This document shows, in pieces, positions 13,173-14,581 of a stretch of 14,581 nucleotides of DNA (positions are counted from its first letter, which is position 1; each line of letters opens with the position of its first letter). Below the pieces are notes generated by a model. The model did no database searches. It was given only the letters and a program-made list of their open reading frames with translations, and was not told the origin of the DNA. This stretch comes from Rhodococcus rhodnii. Its GTDB lineage: Bacteria > Actinomycetota > Actinomycetes > Mycobacteriales > Pseudonocardiaceae. A program made the translations under genes and the position numbers. The DNA is taken from contig JOAA01000074.1 of assembly GCA_000720375.1 (NCBI GenBank), forward strand, positions 1 to 14,581, read 5' to 3'.

Positions 13173-14090
13173 TTGTCTACCAAGCTGTTTCTGATCCTTG
13201 CCGGTGTGCTCTGGGGAACCGGCGGCCTGGCAGGCGCGCTGCTGCAAAACCTGGCGGGCCTGCATCCACTGGCGGTGGCGGCGTACCGATTGCTGCTAGG
13301 CGGAGCGATCGCGACGGTGTTTCTGTCCGCACAGATCCGACGTCTGCGGTTCACCAAAGCGGTGATCCGAAGGCTGCTCGGAGTCGGCGCGCTGCTGGCG
13401 ATCTTCCAAGCTAGCTACTTCGGTGGCGTCGCTATGACTTCGGTCAGCCTCGCCACGTTGGTCACCATCGGCAGCTCGCCGGTGATCCTGGCCATCGCCG
13501 GTGCCGTCCGATCACGACACCTGCCTGGTTTGCGAACGCTGTTGTGCATCGCGCTGGCGTTGACTGGTCTGGCATTGCTGGCCGGGATGCCGTCCACACG
13601 AGACATCGGGCACACCGTTATCGGAATCGCGCTGTGTCTCGTGGCGGCATCCGGATTCTCGGCATTCACCGTGATCAACCGAGTTCCCGTGCTCCCAGCA
13701 GGCCCGACGATCTCCCTGGGCCTGCTGATCGGCGGACTGATCCTGCTGCCCATCGCCTTGCCACTGGGCATGACCTTGCCGATGCGGTTCGACGTTTTGA
13801 TGACAGCGTTGTTCTTGGGGTTGGTGCCCACCGCGGTGGCGTACGGCTCGTACTTGCTTGCGCTGCGCGGCGCGAGTGCTGTCGCCGCAGCACTTTCGGC
13901 CGTGCTCGAACCGTTGACCGCAACGGTGTTGTCGGTGTTGTTCTTCGACGAATCGCTCGGGACCGTCGGCGTGATCGGCGCGGTTCTGCTCGGGATCGCG
14001 CTGGCGGTGAACTATTCCGCCGAGAGCGGATCTGCTCAGAGTGAACCTTCGTTGCCGGCCCGGCGGACCGATGCTGGAGTGGGAACATGA
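13173..14090 (+). CDS. EamA/DMT-family transporter
   Basis: This 305-residue integral membrane protein has two EamA repeats and about ten membrane helices. The first repeat starts LFLILAGVLWGTGGLAGAL (5-23), with ASYFGGVAMTSVSLATLVTI ending in the family-typical pore helix. The second has FSAFTVINRV and LVPTAVAYGSYLLALRGASA, followed by LSAVLEPLTATVLSVLFFDE, the classic EamA C-terminal signature. The family exports metabolites, amino acids or drugs; the substrate cannot be told. The start is TTG 13173, preceded by GGAG (13160-13163) at 9 nt. The last codons overlap the next gene by 4 bp. Confidence 0.88.
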   Translation: MSTKLFLILAGVLWGTGGLAGALLQNLAGLHPLAVAAYRLLLGGAIATVFLSAQIRRLRFTKAVIRRLLGVGALLAIFQASYFGGVAMTSVSLATLVTIGSSPVILAIAGAVRSRHLPGLRTLLCIALALTGLALLAGMPSTRDIGHTVIGIALCLVAASGFSAFTVINRVPVLPAGPTISLGLLIGGLILLPIALPLGMTLPMRFDVLMTALFLGLVPTAVAYGSYLLALRGASAVAAALSAVLEPLTATVLSVLFFDESLGTVGVIGAVLLGIALAVNYSAESGSAQSEPSLPARRTDAGVGT

Positions 14091-14359
14091 GCGAGCCCAA
14101 GAAGAACGCCCTCGTGCTGCACCTCGCGAGCGGCGGGGAGCCACTGGTGTACGCGCTGTCCGTGGCGGCCGCCAAAGACCTGGCCGGGCGCCTGCAGACG
14201 CTGATGACCTCGGGTGCGGTGGACACGCCTGAGCTGGAGGACGGCGCACGCGTGACGATCAACTTCAGCCACGTGGCCACTGCGCACTTTGACGAACTGC
14301 CGCCGCTGTCGCGGGTTTACGGGAGTGCTGCCAAGGGCGGTCGCGGGTTCAGGGGTTAG
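14087..14359 (+). CDS. Small conserved-looking protein of unknown function
   Basis: This 90-residue soluble protein has no signal or membrane segment. It begins MSEPKKNALVLHLASGGEPL, has a helix AAAKDLAGRLQTLMTSG (about 28-44), then a strand VTINFSHVATAHFDELP, and ends in a basic GSAAKGGRGFRG tail. The pattern suggests a small alpha/beta fold, but I recognise no family. The ATGA overlap with the transporter stop implies translational coupling, and a hairpin terminator follows. The name rests on position, codon use and a clean stop. Confidence 0.75.
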   Translation: MSEPKKNALVLHLASGGEPLVYALSVAAAKDLAGRLQTLMTSGAVDTPELEDGARVTINFSHVATAHFDELPPLSRVYGSAAKGGRGFRG

Positions 14360-14364
14360 GTAAG

Positions 14365-14401
14365 ACGGTCCGTTCTCGGCTTTACCGCGCGAACGGACCG
14401 T
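14365..14401 (+). terminator. Terminator after the transporter operon
   Basis: ACGGTCCGTTC (14365-14375) pairs perfectly with GAACGGACCGT (14391-14401), an 11-bp stem with a 15-nt loop. It starts 6 bp after the stop of the 90-aa ORF and is followed by TCACAAATC. Confidence 0.8.
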
Positions 14402-14414
14402 TCACAAATCTGGC

Positions 14415-14463
14415 TGTCGACAACCGACGAGTAACCCCCTTGACCTGCCCATATCCCGATAGA
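14415..14463 (-). repeat. Dispersed 49-bp repeat, copy 2 (inverted)
   Basis: Read on the minus strand it matches 4488-4536 at 45 of 49 positions without gaps. The match starts TCTATCGGGATATGGGC, and a GGGGGG tract again lies just before it. It sits between the transporter terminator and a probable transposase end, about 60 bp past the transposase stop. Confidence 0.85.
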
Positions 14464-14519
14464 ATGGAGCAGGACCCCCCCGGGGAGTGGCAGGGGGTCG
14501 GCAAAGTCGTTTTGTGTTG

Positions 14520-14581
14520 TTAGGTGGGGATTCCGAGTAGGGCTAGTGGTCGGAGTGGGTTGCGTGCCATGTGGCGGAGGC
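14520..14581 (-). CDS. Probable transposase, C-terminal end (cut by window edge)
   Basis: The minus-strand frame enters from the right edge and ends at TAA 14520-14522. The visible residues are LRHMARNPLRPLALLGIPT. The RHxARxPxRPLALLGI pattern resembles the C-terminus of ISAs1/IS4-like transposases of actinomycetes. Only 19 residues are visible, so the family assignment is tentative. Confidence 0.5.
   Translation of the reverse strand, partial: LRHMARNPLRPLALLGIPT

Noticed and set aside
13091..13414. Plus-strand frame starting VTAARCEPC and containing NSICSFCAG as a possible precursor core
   Set aside because: It has no good start or leader, and it continues far into the transporter gene in a shifted frame.
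1..14581. tRNA, rRNA or known riboswitch genes
   Set aside because: By eye I found no cloverleaf with a GTTCGAATC-type T-loop, no rRNA core sequence and no familiar riboswitch core. A covariance search could still find something.

Overview
The window comes from a high-GC actinobacterium, most likely of the Pseudonocardiaceae (Amycolatopsis/Lentzea/Saccharothrix type). Starts are often GTG or TTG. Several genes have a TANNNT box only 5-8 nt before the start codon, as in leaderless actinobacterial transcripts. The core block carries the gene order of the mycobacterial Rv3777-Rv3783 region, including galactan-export genes found in arabinogalactan-walled actinomycetes. The taxon is inferred from gene content only.

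Left part (1-3215): the C-terminal end of an IS630-type transposase runs in from the left. It appears to have cut off the 3' end of a MarR-type regulator (minus strand) that has a perfect CTCGATATCGAG palindrome in front of it. Next come a membrane-anchored neutral zinc metallopeptidase (plus), a strong terminator hairpin, a decayed M28 aminopeptidase (minus) and a GNAT acetyltransferase (minus).

Conserved core (3259-10141): a PIG3-type quinone oxidoreductase (plus) converges on a class-V aminotransferase-like protein (minus) that seems to lack the PLP lysine. The 0.7 kb between them holds a terminator, one copy of a dispersed 49-bp repeat and a tandem array of six hairpin-forming units about 70 bp long. 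Divergent from the aminotransferase-like gene are the bacterial proteasome activator Bpa, with its C-terminal GQYL tail, and an M15 D,D-carboxypeptidase. After a palindrome and a promoter comes the operon wzm-wzt-glfT1: a two-part ABC exporter and the first galactofuranosyltransferase of galactan synthesis. The peptidase and this operon suggest a cell-envelope theme.

Right part (10095-14581): a large class III lanthipeptide synthetase (LanKC; lyase-kinase-cyclase) overlaps glfT1 tail to tail and has no obvious precursor gene beside it. Divergent from it are a possible 24-codon ORF with a VLDVHRM segment and a PPPAA end, an EamA-type transporter, and a translationally coupled 90-aa protein of unknown function with a terminator. 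The window ends with an inverted second copy of the 49-bp repeat and the 3' end of a probable transposase on the minus strand.

Points of most interest: the hairpin array with compensatory base changes, the orphan LanKC with the neighbouring small ORF, the lysine-less aminotransferase fold, the dispersed 49-bp repeat, and the IS-truncated MarR gene.
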